DNA from: an uncultured Bacteroidales bacterium
GTDB taxonomy: Bacteria > Bacteroidota > Bacteroidia > Bacteroidales > P3
Direction of reading: 5' to 3'
Length of the DNA: 64,000 nucleotides
NCBI GenBank assembly: GCA_900314925.1
Contig: OMXC01000008.1
Span: 31,345 to 95,344, forward strand
Shown here: piece by piece, positions 36,349 through 44,891 of the stretch
Layout: every line of letters starts with the position of its first letter
How positions within the stretch are numbered: the first letter of the stretch is position 1
Made by a program: the position numbers and the translations under genes
The notes under the pieces: generated by a model
Database searches by the model: none
What the model was told of the DNA's origin: nothing
Seen by the model: only the letters and a program-made list of their open reading frames with translations

Positions 36349-36738
36349 ATGGCAAAAACTTCAAAACCGACTAAAAAGAGAGTCGTAAAAGTTGAACCTC
36401 AGGGAAGAGCATGCATCTTTGCATCCTTCAACAACGTCATCGTTTCGTTGACGAACAACGCCGGTCAAGTGATTTCTTGGTCGTCAGCAGGAAAAATGGG
36501 CTTCCGCGGATCGAAGAAAAACACTCCGTATGCTGCACAGATGGCTGCGGAAGATTGCGGCAAAGTTGCTTATGATTTGGGCCTAAGAAAAGTAAAGGTC
36601 TTTGTCAAAGGACCTGGTCAAGGACGTGAATCTGCAATCCGCGCAATCAACACCTGCGGTATAGAGGTGACCGAGATTACCGACATCACCCCGCTGCCCC
36701 ACAATGGTTGCCGTCCCCCGAAACGTCGTCGTGTGTAA
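36349..36738 (+). CDS. rpsK: 30S ribosomal protein S11
   Basis: A 129-aa platform protein beside the E site. [21 protein letters not shown] and [15 protein letters not shown] are diagnostic. ATG 36349 gives the exact family length; an in-frame TTG at 36310 would add 13 unconserved residues. Confidence 0.98.
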   Translation: MAKTSKPTKKRVVKVEPQGRACIFASFNNVIVSLTNNAGQVISWSSAGKMGFRGSKKNTPYAAQMAAEDCGKVAYDLGLRKVKVFVKGPGQGRESAIRAINTCGIEVTEITDITPLPHNGCRPPKRRRV

Positions 36739-36765
36739 TTATTAATCTTAAAAGACAAGTAAACA

Positions 36766-37371
36766 ATGGCAAGATACACAGGTCCGAAGACCAAAATTGC
36801 AAGAAAGTTCCACGAGCCTATCTACGGCCCGGACAAATCCTACGAGAAGAAACCCTATGCTCCCGGCATGCACGGCCAGAACCGTCGCCGCAGCAAGACC
36901 TCCGAGTACGGCATCCAGCTCAATGAGAAGCAGAAAGCCAAATATACCTATGGCATTCTCGAGCGCCAGTTCCGCAAACTCTATGCCGAAGCCTCCCGTC
37001 GTGGTGGCATCACCGGTGAGGAACTCATGAAGCTTATCGAAGCCCGTCTCGACAATGTGGTCTACCGTCTCGGCATCGCCCGCAGCCGCGCCCAGGCCCG
37101 CCAGCTGGTTTCCCATCGTCATATCGCTGTCAACGGCAACGTCGTCAATGTACCCTCTTATTCTCTCCGTGAGGGCGACGTCATCTCTGTCCGTGAGCGC
37201 AGCAAATCCCTTGAGGTCATCACCGACTCCCTCGCTTCGCGTGCCAACAACTATCCTTGGCTCGAGTGGGACGGCGCCAGCCTCAGCGGTAAGTTCGTCA
37301 GCTACCCCCAGCGCAGCGACATCCCCGAGACCATCAACGAGCAGCTCATCGTTGACCTGTACTCGAAATAA
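36766..37371 (+). CDS. rpsD: 30S ribosomal protein S4
   Basis: A 201-aa primary 16S rRNA binder. The S4 RNA-binding domain is near 91-150 ([20 protein letters not shown]), with [14 protein letters not shown] near the end. It lacks a zinc-binding N-terminus. In E. coli S4 represses the alpha operon. Confidence 0.98.
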   Translation: MARYTGPKTKIARKFHEPIYGPDKSYEKKPYAPGMHGQNRRRSKTSEYGIQLNEKQKAKYTYGILERQFRKLYAEASRRGGITGEELMKLIEARLDNVVYRLGIARSRAQARQLVSHRHIAVNGNVVNVPSYSLREGDVISVRERSKSLEVITDSLASRANNYPWLEWDGASLSGKFVSYPQRSDIPETINEQLIVDLYSK

Positions 37372-37395
37372 TTAGCCTCACAGCGAGGTTACCGT

Positions 37396-37412
37396 CCGGG
37401 CACGGTGCCCGG
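37396..37412 (+). promoter_or_regulatory. Hairpin between rpsD and rpoA
   Basis: CCGGGCAC (37396-37403) faces GTGCCCGG (37405-37412), giving a compact GC-rich hairpin in the 74-base spacer. There is no U-run after it, so it is more likely an RNA-stability or attenuation site than a terminator. Confidence 0.5.
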
Positions 37413-37445
37413 GCATAAACCAACAAAAGAAAGAAAGGATAACAA

Positions 37446-38438
37446 ATGGCAATTTTATCATTCCAGAAACCTGACAAGGTGGTCATGCTTGAAGCTGACG
37501 ACTTCCGCGGCACTTTTGAATTCCGCCCGCTGGAGCCCGGTTATGGCACTACCATCGGCAACGCTCTGCGTCGCGTCCTTCTCTCTTCGCTCGAAGGCTA
37601 TGCTATTACCTCTGTGCAAATCGACGGTGTCGACCATGAGTTCTCCTCCATACCCGGTGTGGTCGAGGATATGACCGACATCATCCTGCGCCTTAAGCAA
37701 ATCCGCTTCCGCCGTCAGCTTGAGGACACCGACTCCGAGAAGATCACCTTCACCGTGAAGGATCAGACCGTTCTCAAGGCCGGCGACCTCAACAGCAACC
37801 TCAACGGCTTTCAGGTCCTTAACCCTGACCTTGAGATTTGCCACATGGAGCCCACTACCGAGCTGCACATCACGCTCAGCATCGACAAGGGCCGTGGCTA
37901 TGTGCCCGCCGACGAGAACAAGCGTGCCACCGACCCCATCGGTGTCATCGCCATCGACTCCATACACACCCCCATCAAGAAGGTCATGTATGCCGTCGAC
38001 GACTATCGCGTAGAGCAGCGCACCGACTATGAGAAGCTCACCTTCGACATCGAGACCGACGGGTCCATCCACCCGAAGGAGGCTCTCAAGGAGGCCGCCA
38101 CCATCCTCATCCAGCACTTCATGCTCTTCTCCGACGAGCGCATCACGCTCGATGTCGAGACCAAGCCCGTGCAGGAAGAGTTCGACGAGACCACGGCACA
38201 CATACGCCAGCTCCTCAAGACCAAGCTCATCGACCTCGACCTCTCCGTGCGCGCCCTCAACTGCCTCAAGGCTGCCGAGGTCGACACCCTGGGCGAGCTC
38301 GTCGCCTTCAACAAGGCCGACCTGCTGAAGTTCCGCAACTTCGGCAAAAAATCACTCACCGAACTGGAGAACCTGGTCGCCTCCAAGAACCTTGAGTTCG
38401 GTATGAATGTAGCAAAGTATAAACTTGATAAAGAATAA
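37446..38438 (+). CDS. rpoA: DNA-directed RNA polymerase subunit alpha
   Basis: A 330-aa subunit: N-terminal dimerisation domain ([20 protein letters not shown] at about 30-49) and C-terminal DNA-binding domain ([17 protein letters not shown] near 272). It assembles RNA polymerase and contacts regulators. The place between rpsD and rplQ is conserved. Confidence 0.98.
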   Translation: MAILSFQKPDKVVMLEADDFRGTFEFRPLEPGYGTTIGNALRRVLLSSLEGYAITSVQIDGVDHEFSSIPGVVEDMTDIILRLKQIRFRRQLEDTDSEKITFTVKDQTVLKAGDLNSNLNGFQVLNPDLEICHMEPTTELHITLSIDKGRGYVPADENKRATDPIGVIAIDSIHTPIKKVMYAVDDYRVEQRTDYEKLTFDIETDGSIHPKEALKEAATILIQHFMLFSDERITLDVETKPVQEEFDETTAHIRQLLKTKLIDLDLSVRALNCLKAAEVDTLGELVAFNKADLLKFRNFGKKSLTELENLVASKNLEFGMNVAKYKLDKE

Positions 38439-38447
38439 GAAAAGAAT

Positions 38448-38945
38448 ATGAGACACGGTTGCAAAGTTAATCATCTGTCCAGAACCCACGCCCACCGCGT
38501 GGCTATGCTCTCCAACATGGCCACCTCGCTTATCATGCATAAGCGCATCGAGACCACTGTTGCCAAGGCTAAAGCCCTCAGAGTGTACGTCGAGCCCATC
38601 ATCAACCGCTCGAAAGAAGACTCCACCCACAACCGCCGTATCGTCTTCAGCTACCTCCACAGCAAAGAGGCCGTCAACGAGCTCTTCCGCGAGGTCGCGC
38701 AGAAGGTGGCCAACCGCCCCGGTGGCTACACCCGCATCCTGAAGACCGGCATCCGCCACGGTGACAACTCCGAGATGGCTATCATCGAGCTCGTCGACTA
38801 CAACGAGAACATGCTCAAGGACACCACCAAGAAGGCTGCCAAGAGCACCCGTCGTAGCCGCGCCAAGAAGGCCGAGGCCGCTCCCGTGGCCGAAGCCCCT
38901 GTGGCCGAGACTCCCGCCGCCGAGGAAGCCCCCAAGGCTGAGTAA
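38448..38945 (+). CDS. rplQ: 50S ribosomal protein L17
   Basis: A 165-aa protein; the first ~118 residues are the L17 fold ([20 protein letters not shown], then [15 protein letters not shown]). The last ~40 residues are a low-complexity tail of Lys/Arg then Ala/Pro/Glu ([19 protein letters not shown]). Such tails occur in Bacteroidota L17. Last gene of the superoperon. Confidence 0.97.
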   Translation: MRHGCKVNHLSRTHAHRVAMLSNMATSLIMHKRIETTVAKAKALRVYVEPIINRSKEDSTHNRRIVFSYLHSKEAVNELFREVAQKVANRPGGYTRILKTGIRHGDNSEMAIIELVDYNENMLKDTTKKAAKSTRRSRAKKAEAAPVAEAPVAETPAAEEAPKAE

Positions 38946-38981
38946 ACGACAGTACGGTGTGCCCCAAGAGGCACATAAGAT

Positions 38982-39010
38982 AAAAGCTCATCCTCAATGG
39001 ATGGGCTTTT
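38982..39010. terminator. Terminator after rplQ
   Basis: AAAAGCTCATCC (38982-38993) pairs with GGATGGGCTTTT (38999-39010) around a five-base loop, with one G-T pair, followed by TTCG. A smaller hairpin, GTGCC/GGCAC, lies just before it (about 38958-38973). It separates the superoperon from the convergent yigZ gene. Confidence 0.8.
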
Positions 39011-39026
39011 TCGTTTCCTGCCAATG

Positions 39027-39632
39027 CTATGAAAGTATGTCTATCTTGACGGTGCGGAGTCCTGCCACGTCGTCGTAAAAGCGCACCGAGAGCGACTGGC
39101 GCACGCTGACTTCGAGCGTGCAGTCGAGGTTGTAGCTCTGGTTCTCGGGCTTCAGGTCGTAGTCCTTGAGTATGCGCATCACGTCGTTCATCGTCTCGTA
39201 GGCGAAGGCCAATCGGTAGCGGGCGTCGATGGTTTTCTCTATGATTTGCGCATGGTCTATGGCGTCGCGCGCGGCGGTCTTGTAGGCATTGGCCAGACCG
39301 CTGGCGCCGAGCAGGATGCCGCCGAAATAGCGTACCACCACCACGAGGGTGTCCGTGAGGTCGGCCGAGAGGAGCTGGCCGTGGATGGGGCGGCCGCCGG
39401 TGCCGCTGGGCTCGCCGTCGTCGTTGGCGCGGAAGGCGTCCTTGCGGGCCCCGAGGATGTAGGCGTAGCAGTGGTGGCGCGCGTCGAAATAGTCCTTGCG
39501 CAGCCGCTCGAGGTGCGCCTTCACCTCGTCGATGGTGCGCACGGGGTAGGCGAAGGCCAGGAACTTGCTGCCTTTCTCTTTGTAGAGCCCCTCCGAGGGG
39601 GCGGCTATGGTGCGGTATGTGTCGTCGAACAT
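39027..39632 (-). CDS. YigZ/IMPACT family protein
   Basis: A 201-aa protein of the YigZ-IMPACT family. The signature NDDGEPSGTGGRPI (about 71-84) and VVVRYFGGILLGASGL (about 97-112) are clear, followed by a C-terminal ferredoxin-like domain. IMPACT regulates translation stress signalling in eukaryotes; the bacterial role is not settled. It is the last gene of the Bro-N, ribD, yigZ operon. Confidence 0.93.
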   Translation of the reverse strand: MFDDTYRTIAAPSEGLYKEKGSKFLAFAYPVRTIDEVKAHLERLRKDYFDARHHCYAYILGARKDAFRANDDGEPSGTGGRPIHGQLLSADLTDTLVVVVRYFGGILLGASGLANAYKTAARDAIDHAQIIEKTIDARYRLAFAYETMNDVMRILKDYDLKPENQSYNLDCTLEVSVRQSLSVRFYDDVAGLRTVKIDILS

Positions 39633-39644
39633 GCTTCGTTGTTT

Positions 39645-40613
39645 TCAGTCGATGATTAGAAGGCGGCTGTGGGCTGTTTTCGGCACCTCTGGGGCTTTCA
39701 AACCTGTGCCGAGGTGCTGTGGGCTGCGCAGGATGCGCACCTCGTCGTAGAGGCCGCTGGCGATGAATGCGTCCAGCACCTGACGGCCGCCCTCGACGAT
39801 GACGCTCTGCAGCCTGCGCTCGTAGAGCTCATGGAGTGTCTCCTCTACGGTCTGTGTGCGGAGGTGCAGCCAATGGTCGGGGACGTCGGTCAGGCGGCCG
39901 CGGCGGTCGAGCACCACGGGCTGCGGTGCGGGACCCAGGTAATGGCGCGGAGTGAGGGTGGGGGAGTCCTTGAGGAAAGTCTCGCTGCCCACGAGTATGG
40001 CGGCCTCCTCGGTGCGCCAGCGGTGGTTCAGGCGGTTCTGCCGCTGCGTGCTCAGCCAGTATTGCTTTGACGGCGACCGCCCTGTATTGTCAGTCCTGAC
40101 ACCGGGCGGGGCCATGAAGCCGTCGGCGCTCTCGGCCCACTTCAGTATGACGTAGGGACGCCGCTGCTCCATGAAGGTGAAGAAACGGCGGTTCAGCTCG
40201 CGGCCCTCGGCCTCCAGCACATGGCGCACCACCTTGATGCCGGCCTCTTCCAGCTTGCGGAAGCCGTTGCCGGCCACCAGCGGGTTGGGGTCGTCGTTGC
40301 AGCACACCACGCGGCGGATGCCCTTCTCGACGATGAGGTCGGCGCAAGGGGGCGTCTTGCCGTAGTGTGAGCAGGGCTCGAGGTTGACGTATAGAGTGGA
40401 TAGTGGATAGTGTGTAGTGGGTAGTTCACGCAACAAGGCGTTGCGCTCGGCGTGGTTGTGGCCGTATTCCTGGTGGTAGCCTTCGCTGATGACGCTGCCG
40501 TCCTTCACAACGACGCAGCCCACCAAGGGATTGGGCCTCACGCGCCCCAGCCCGTTGGCAGCCAGCTGTAGACACCGCTGCATATACATTATGTCAGTCT
40601 CCTGCTGTGTCAT
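39645..40613 (-). CDS. ribD: Riboflavin biosynthesis deaminase/reductase RibD
   Basis: A 322-aa two-domain enzyme for steps 2 and 3 of riboflavin synthesis. The N-terminal deaminase has the zinc site HAERNALL (about 54-61) and PCSHYGKTPPC (about 80-90). The C-terminal reductase spans about 150-322 (ILKWAESADGFMA, VIVEGGRQVLDAFI). Between the two zinc motifs, residues ~63-75 (PTTHYPLSTLY) are encoded by a heptamer array, a lineage-specific insertion. The ATG overlaps the stop of the Bro-N gene. Confidence 0.95.
   Translation of the reverse strand: MTQQETDIMYMQRCLQLAANGLGRVRPNPLVGCVVVKDGSVISEGYHQEYGHNHAERNALLRELPTTHYPLSTLYVNLEPCSHYGKTPPCADLIVEKGIRRVVCCNDDPNPLVAGNGFRKLEEAGIKVVRHVLEAEGRELNRRFFTFMEQRRPYVILKWAESADGFMAPPGVRTDNTGRSPSKQYWLSTQRQNRLNHRWRTEEAAILVGSETFLKDSPTLTPRHYLGPAPQPVVLDRRGRLTDVPDHWLHLRTQTVEETLHELYERRLQSVIVEGGRQVLDAFIASGLYDEVRILRSPQHLGTGLKAPEVPKTAHSRLLIID
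40391..40425 (-). repeat. In-frame heptamer array in ribD
   Basis: Five 7-bp units on the plus strand: ATAGAGT, GGATAGT, GGATAGT, GTGTAGT, GGGTAGT. They translate without stop as part of the deaminase domain loop between the zinc-binding motifs. Confidence 0.78.
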
Positions 40614-41437
40614 TTATTTTCTATCTGCAAAACATCTTTGGCGTTGAGCGAGGTTACGACAGCCTTGCCGGTCTTGGCCTCAAGTTCGGCTCGCGCATTG
40701 CGGGCAACCTCACCTCCCTGACGGGCAACCTCGGCGTGTTCGCCGAAGGTCTCGGGGTTGCGGGCCTCGGAGATGTCCTTCGTAGAGAGTTCGGCCAGCA
40801 TGTTGAGCACCAGTTCACGGTTGGTCATATTGTCGCGCAGGTTCTCTTTCTTCAACCCCTTGAACTGCTTGTATTCCTTGGCGGTCATACCCGACCATGT
40901 GCTGTAGATGATGTCGGTCAGTGTGGCGAACTGCGCACCCTCCTGCAGGCCGTGGCGTTTCCATTCGTCGGTGAGGTCCTTGCGTATCTCGATGCTCTTG
41001 AGGCGTTGGTTGATCCAGTTGTCGGAATATCCCAGGCGTTTATAGTCGGCCAGCGACTGCTGGATGCCCAGCTCGGGGTCCTGCATCTGGTCGAGACGTT
41101 CGGCCGCCACCTGTGCCATCCACTGCTTGAACGGCTCCGCCTTGGGCGACGGGATAGACTGTATGAGACGGAACAGCTGCTCGGTATCGGCGACATCGGT
41201 TCTGTAACTTTTCCCGTCAGAGGATATTAACTTCAGTTGGTTACAATTTGTAACCGACTGGTTACCCTCTTTCTTGAGCCGGTGTTTCAAAACCTTCCAA
41301 TAATTGTTGGGATTGGGGCTGTCCGTCAGCACCGCCACTGTGTCGACGATGGAGAAGTACCATTTCTCTTGCTCGTCGTCCCACACGGTGCGCACTTTCT
41401 TCTCCTCAAAGAGTTGTATCGCTTGCTTCTTGGTCAT
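40610..41437 (-). CDS. Bro-N domain protein (phage antirepressor-like)
   Basis: A 275-aa protein. The N-terminal ~110 residues look like a BRO/Bro-N domain (KVRTVWDDEQEKWYFSIVDT, NNYWKVLKHRLKKEG), known from phage antirepressors and DinD-like proteins. The C-terminal half is mostly helical (AADYKRLGYSDNWINQR-type segments). ATG 41437 was chosen because it lies downstream of a strong promoter; the 41482 start is upstream of it. Its stop overlaps the ribD start by four bases. Its role beside riboflavin genes is not known. Confidence 0.8.
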   Translation of the reverse strand: MTKKQAIQLFEEKKVRTVWDDEQEKWYFSIVDTVAVLTDSPNPNNYWKVLKHRLKKEGNQSVTNCNQLKLISSDGKSYRTDVADTEQLFRLIQSIPSPKAEPFKQWMAQVAAERLDQMQDPELGIQQSLADYKRLGYSDNWINQRLKSIEIRKDLTDEWKRHGLQEGAQFATLTDIIYSTWSGMTAKEYKQFKGLKKENLRDNMTNRELVLNMLAELSTKDISEARNPETFGEHAEVARQGGEVARNARAELEAKTGKAVVTSLNAKDVLQIENK

Positions 41438-41459
41438 GCCTGCTGTGTTTTTCCGACTG

Positions 41460-41490
41460 CAAAGATACGACAAAACAGCCATACGGCAAA
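41460..41490 (-). promoter_or_regulatory. Promoter of the Bro-N/ribD/yigZ operon
   Basis: Minus strand: TTTG at 41490-41487, 19 bases, TATCTTTG at 41467-41460. Full consensus. The start should be near 41454, so the leader to ATG 41437 is very short. Confidence 0.8.
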
Positions 41491-41497
41491 AAATAAT

Positions 41498-41528
41498 TTT
41501 GCCACGTCGCAGAAAGTGCGTATCTTTG
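41498..41528 (+). promoter_or_regulatory. Promoter of the small RNA
   Basis: TTTG at 41498-41501, 19 bases, TATCTTTG at 41521-41528. Full consensus, facing away from the Bro-N promoter. Expected transcription start about 41534. Confidence 0.82.
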
Positions 41529-41533
41529 CACCC

Positions 41534-41719
41534 GATTTCACAAGGAAATCAACGAAGCGTTATATCGTCTTGCGAATGGGAATGTCGGAACCTTCCATTA
41601 GTAATGCAGGTAGATGTAATGGTTCGCGTTATAGCGTGGACTGTTTATCGCATCTCATTACAAGGTATTTCCGACAACCTCCATTCGAAGAAGTGGTATA
41701 CGGTACCACGCTTCTTTTT
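41534..41719 (+). ncRNA. Structured small RNA, possibly 6S-like
   Basis: About 186 bases between a consensus promoter and an intrinsic terminator, with no credible reading frame. A 5' hairpin pairs GATTTC (41534-41539) with GAAATC (41545-41550). A long rod follows: CGAATGG (41573-41579) with CCATTCG (41681-41687), TGTCGGAA (41583-41590) with TTCCGACA (41669-41676), a large asymmetric bubble, then TGTAATG (41615-41621) with CATTACA (41656-41662) and a small apical hairpin. Length and the rod with a central bubble recall 6S RNA, the RNA polymerase-binding open-promoter mimic. I cannot align it to the family, so identity is a guess; that it is an RNA gene is better supported. Confidence 0.62.
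41688..41719 (+). terminator. Terminator of the small RNA
   Basis: AAGAAG + TGGTA (41688-41698) pair with TACCA (41704-41708) and CTTCTT (41711-41716), with a two-base CG bulge, followed by a T-run to 41719. Confidence 0.78.
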
Positions 41720-41786
41720 AATAAATCAGTCATCGCGGTGCGGATGATTATAAAGGTTGCGCCCGTCACATATAAGGGTAAAAAAA

Positions 41787-42290
41787 ATGAAACGTATACT
41801 TATTCTAATGTTTTGCTGTACTACAATCTTCATGGTGGGATGTAGTGCAAGTAAAAAGGTAGAGGTTACAGCTTATTCTACGCTAAATAGGGAGACTGAA
41901 AAGATACAGACAGATATGAGCGTTGAAGGATATGAACTGGTAAATGTGGACAAATCTGAGGATGGCGAACGTAAAACAGATAGGTATTATTTCAAAAATG
42001 CAAACGGAGAAATCTTTGAGTATGCTGTTGCCTATGACCTTCGTGACTATGAAGAAATACAATATGTAAAAGATGTAAAACTAAACGGGTGCAAGGTATC
42101 AAATGGCAGTGACTTCTCACGTTTATGTGGAACGGACGCGCAGGTAAGGCAAATTGAGAATCTCCCCCAAGATACTACAGTGAAGGAGTTTAGTCCGGGA
42201 AAACTTGTCTTTAATCTTGTCGGTTTGCCAGCAATTATATTAGGTGGATTATATACGGTGCTTTTGGTCGTTGCGGCAGCTGCACGGTAA
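41787..42290 (+). CDS. Hypothetical lipoprotein, AT-rich
   Basis: A 167-aa protein with a signal peptide and lipobox MVGCSAS (Cys at about 19). The mature part (about 20-140) is charged, with KTDRYYFKNANGEIFEYAVAY. A hydrophobic helix closes the protein (LVGLPAIILGGLYTVLLVVAAAAR). I recognise no family. Codon use is plainly richer in A/T than the neighbours (AAA, AAT, TAT dominate), suggesting recent transfer. ATG 41787 starts the signal peptide; the earlier TTG frame at 41757 is not needed. Followed by a strong terminator. Confidence 0.75.
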   Translation: MKRILILMFCCTTIFMVGCSASKKVEVTAYSTLNRETEKIQTDMSVEGYELVNVDKSEDGERKTDRYYFKNANGEIFEYAVAYDLRDYEEIQYVKDVKLNGCKVSNGSDFSRLCGTDAQVRQIENLPQDTTVKEFSPGKLVFNLVGLPAIILGGLYTVLLVVAAAAR

Positions 42291-42306
42291 TAATAAATAG
42301 ATATAA

Positions 42307-42339
42307 AAGAAGCGCGCCCCGATCCTAGGCGCGCTTCTT
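42307..42339. terminator. Bidirectional terminator
   Basis: A perfect 12-bp stem: AAGAAGCGCGCC (42307-42318) with GGCGCGCTTCTT (42328-42339), nine-base loop, A-run before and T-rich after. It ends the lipoprotein gene (+) and the thyA-asnS operon (-). Confidence 0.9.
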
Positions 42340-42359
42340 TATTATTACTTGTCGCTTCT

Positions 42360-43796
42360 TTAGAACTCGGCGGTCTTGGGGGTTCTCGGGAAGGGGATGA
42401 CGTCGCGGATGTTGGCCATGCCGGTGACGAAGAGCAGCAGGCGTTCGAAGCCCAGGCCGAAGCCGGCGTGCGGGCAGCTGCCGTAGCGGCGCGTGTCGAG
42501 GTACCACCACATGTCCTTCATCGGGATGTTGAGTTCGGTGATGCGGCCCATCAGCTTGTCGTAGTTCTCCTCGCGGACGCTGCCACCGATGATCTCGCCG
42601 ATCTGCGGGAAGAGCACGTCGGTGCCCTGCACGGTGAGGCCTGAGAAGCCCTGACGCTTGCCTTCCTCCTCCACGTGGTCGTTGAGCTTCATGTAGAAGG
42701 CCTTGATCTCCTTCGGGTAGTCGATCATGATGACGGGTTTCTTGAAGTGCTCCTCCACCAGGTAGCGCTCATGCTCCGAGGCCAGGTCGACGCCCCAGCT
42801 GACAGGGAACTCGAACTTGTGGCCCTTGGCGACAGCCTCTTCCAGTATCTTGATACCCTCGGTGTAGGGCAGACGCACGAACTCGGTGTCCACCACGCTG
42901 CGCAGGCGCTCGATGAGGCCATTGTCTATCATCTTGTTGAGGAACTCCAGGTCGTCCATGCAGTGGTCGAGGGCCCAGCGGACGCAGTACTTGATGAACT
43001 CCTCTTCGAGGGCGGTGAGCTCGTCCATCTGGTAGAAAGCCATCTCCGGCTCAATCATCCAGAACTCGGCCAGGTGGCGCGGGGTGTTGCTGTTCTCGGC
43101 GCGGAAGGTGGGGCCGAAGGTGTAGATCTTGCCCAGCGAGGTGGCGCCCAGTTCGCCCTCCAGCTGACCGCTGACGGTGAGTGCGGTGTACTTGCCGAAG
43201 AAGTCCTGCTCCCAGTCGATGGTGCCGTCCTCCTTGCGGGGCGGGTTCTCGGGGTCGAGGGTCGAGACGTGGAACATCTCGCCGGCGCCCTCGCAGTCGC
43301 TGGCGGTGATGAGCGGCGTGTGGAAGTAGAAGAAGCCGCGCTCGTGGAAGAAGGTGTGGATGGCCATGGCCATGTTGTGACGCAGACGCATGACGGCGCC
43401 GAAGGTGTTGGTGCGCAGGCGTAGATGGCCTATCTCGCGCAGGAACTCCATGCTGTGGCCCTTCTTCTGCAGGGGGTAGGTGTTGGGGTCGGCCTCGCCG
43501 TAGACGACGATGCTCTCGGCCTGCACCTCGACGGCCTGGCCCGAGCCCTGGCTCTCCACCAGCTTGCCCTCCACGCCGATGCAGGCGCCCGTGGTGATGC
43601 GTTTCAGCTCCTCTTCAAAGCGGGCGGGGTCGGCCACCACCTGTATGTTGTGGATGATGGAGCCGTCGTTGACGGCCAGGAAGGCGACGTTCTTATTGCC
43701 GCGCTTGGTGCGGACCCATCCCTTTACGCATATCGTGGTGCCCAGCAGGGCGCTCACGTCTTCTTTCAACAGATGCTTAATCTCGTAGCGTTTCAT
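42360..43796 (-). CDS. asnS: Asparaginyl-tRNA synthetase
   Basis: A 478-aa class II synthetase. The N-terminal OB-fold anticodon-binding domain is at about 1-105 ([21 protein letters not shown]). The catalytic domain has motif 2 in [20 protein letters not shown] (about 229-248) and motif 3 [10 protein letters not shown] (about 446-455). Last gene of the thyA operon, 12 bases after the guanylyltransferase gene. Confidence 0.97.
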   Translation of the reverse strand: MKRYEIKHLLKEDVSALLGTTICVKGWVRTKRGNKNVAFLAVNDGSIIHNIQVVADPARFEEELKRITTGACIGVEGKLVESQGSGQAVEVQAESIVVYGEADPNTYPLQKKGHSMEFLREIGHLRLRTNTFGAVMRLRHNMAMAIHTFFHERGFFYFHTPLITASDCEGAGEMFHVSTLDPENPPRKEDGTIDWEQDFFGKYTALTVSGQLEGELGATSLGKIYTFGPTFRAENSNTPRHLAEFWMIEPEMAFYQMDELTALEEEFIKYCVRWALDHCMDDLEFLNKMIDNGLIERLRSVVDTEFVRLPYTEGIKILEEAVAKGHKFEFPVSWGVDLASEHERYLVEEHFKKPVIMIDYPKEIKAFYMKLNDHVEEEGKRQGFSGLTVQGTDVLFPQIGEIIGGSVREENYDKLMGRITELNIPMKDMWWYLDTRRYGSCPHAGFGLGFERLLLFVTGMANIRDVIPFPRTPKTAEF

Positions 43797-43808
43797 TGTA
43801 TGTTGGTT

Positions 43809-44891
43809 TTATTTTTTGTCTATCAGTTTTTTCAGTTCCACGTCGCTGCTGAAGCGGAAGACCATGTCTTCGTTGCGGCGGCGGCATATCATGAAGGTGT
43901 CGGCGCCGGCGGCCACAATGTAGCCGTCGAGGCCTTCGAGGATGACGTTCTTGCCGTCCTGCACGAACACGAGGTTGTCGTGGCTGCCGTAGCTGAACAC
44001 GTTGCCGCAGACCACGGCGTTGCCGTTCTGGTCGTGGCGGTAGACGTCGTAGAGCGAGTCCCACGTCTCTACGTCGCTCCAGCCGAAGCTGGCGGCGAGC
44101 ACGTGCACGTTGTCGGCTTTCTCCATGATGCCGTTGTCTACGCTCACGGCCTCGCACTGCGAGTAGACGCGCTCCAGTTCCTCCCAGGGGGTGGTGATGC
44201 CGAGGTTGAAGAACGCGTCGGCCAGCAGCGGCAGGTGTTTGCGGAATGCGTCGCGCAGCACCGGCAGCTGGCACACCAGGATGCCGGCGTTCCAGAAGAA
44301 CTCGCCGCTGTTGATGAACTGGCGCGCCATCTCCACGGGCGGCTTCTCGGTGAAGGTCACCACCTTGTGCAGGTTGTCGGCCCCCGGCAGCGACGGCTTG
44401 TCGTCGAATTGTATGTAGCCGTAGCTCGTGTCGGGCCGCGTGGGCTGCGCGCCGAGGGTGATGATCCAGTCGTGCTCGGCCACGGTCTGCACGGCCTGCT
44501 CCATGTCGGCCTTGAACTTCTCGCGGTGGAATATTGCGTGGTCGGCCGGCGACACGATGAGCGTCGCCCCTGGGTCTATCTTGCCGATGACCGCGGCGGC
44601 GTAGGCTATGCAGGGCGCCGTGTTGCGGCGCAGCGGCTCGGCGAGCACCTGGTAGGGCAGCAGGTCGGGCAGCTGTTCGCGCACGCGGTCGGCATACTGC
44701 TTGCCGGTGACGATGACGATGTTCTGCTTGGGGCAGATGTGCGTGAAGCGCTCGAAGGTGAGCTGCAGCATGGAGCGACCCACGCCGGTGACGTCGATGA
44801 ACTGCTTGGGGTTGTCCGTGCGGCTCACTGGCCAGAACCGGCTTCCCAACCCTCCGGCCATTATGACCGTCCAGAGGTGCTTGTCTGTCAT
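43809..44891 (-). CDS. Mannose-1-phosphate guanylyltransferase
   Basis: A 360-aa nucleotidyltransferase that makes GDP-mannose for surface glycans. The signature [20 protein letters not shown] (11-30) carries the GGxGxR loop and PKQF. FTEKP (near 166) and WNAGI (near 186) are also family positions. It lacks the C-terminal isomerase domain of fused ManC. Its start overlaps the thyA stop by four bases. Confidence 0.93.
   Translation of the reverse strand: MTDKHLWTVIMAGGLGSRFWPVSRTDNPKQFIDVTGVGRSMLQLTFERFTHICPKQNIVIVTGKQYADRVREQLPDLLPYQVLAEPLRRNTAPCIAYAAAVIGKIDPGATLIVSPADHAIFHREKFKADMEQAVQTVAEHDWIITLGAQPTRPDTSYGYIQFDDKPSLPGADNLHKVVTFTEKPPVEMARQFINSGEFFWNAGILVCQLPVLRDAFRKHLPLLADAFFNLGITTPWEELERVYSQCEAVSVDNGIMEKADNVHVLAASFGWSDVETWDSLYDVYRHDQNGNAVVCGNVFSYGSHDNLVFVQDGKNVILEGLDGYIVAAGADTFMICRRRNEDMVFRFSSDVELKKLIDKK

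Larger units (their letters stand above)
41438..41786. other. Intergenic region: divergent promoters and small RNA
   Basis: 349 bases without a protein gene. It holds two back-to-back promoters (41460-41490 minus, 41498-41528 plus) and a structured, probably independent transcript (41534-41719) ending in a terminator. Confidence 0.8.

Noticed and set aside
37372..37445. tRNA gene between rpsD and rpoA
   Set aside because: The GC-rich hairpin suggested it, but no cloverleaf, TTCGA-type loop or acceptor stem can be built.
41304..41747. Plus-strand reading frames across the small RNA
   Set aside because: They start inside the Bro-N gene antisense, cross the promoter and terminator, and show no domain.
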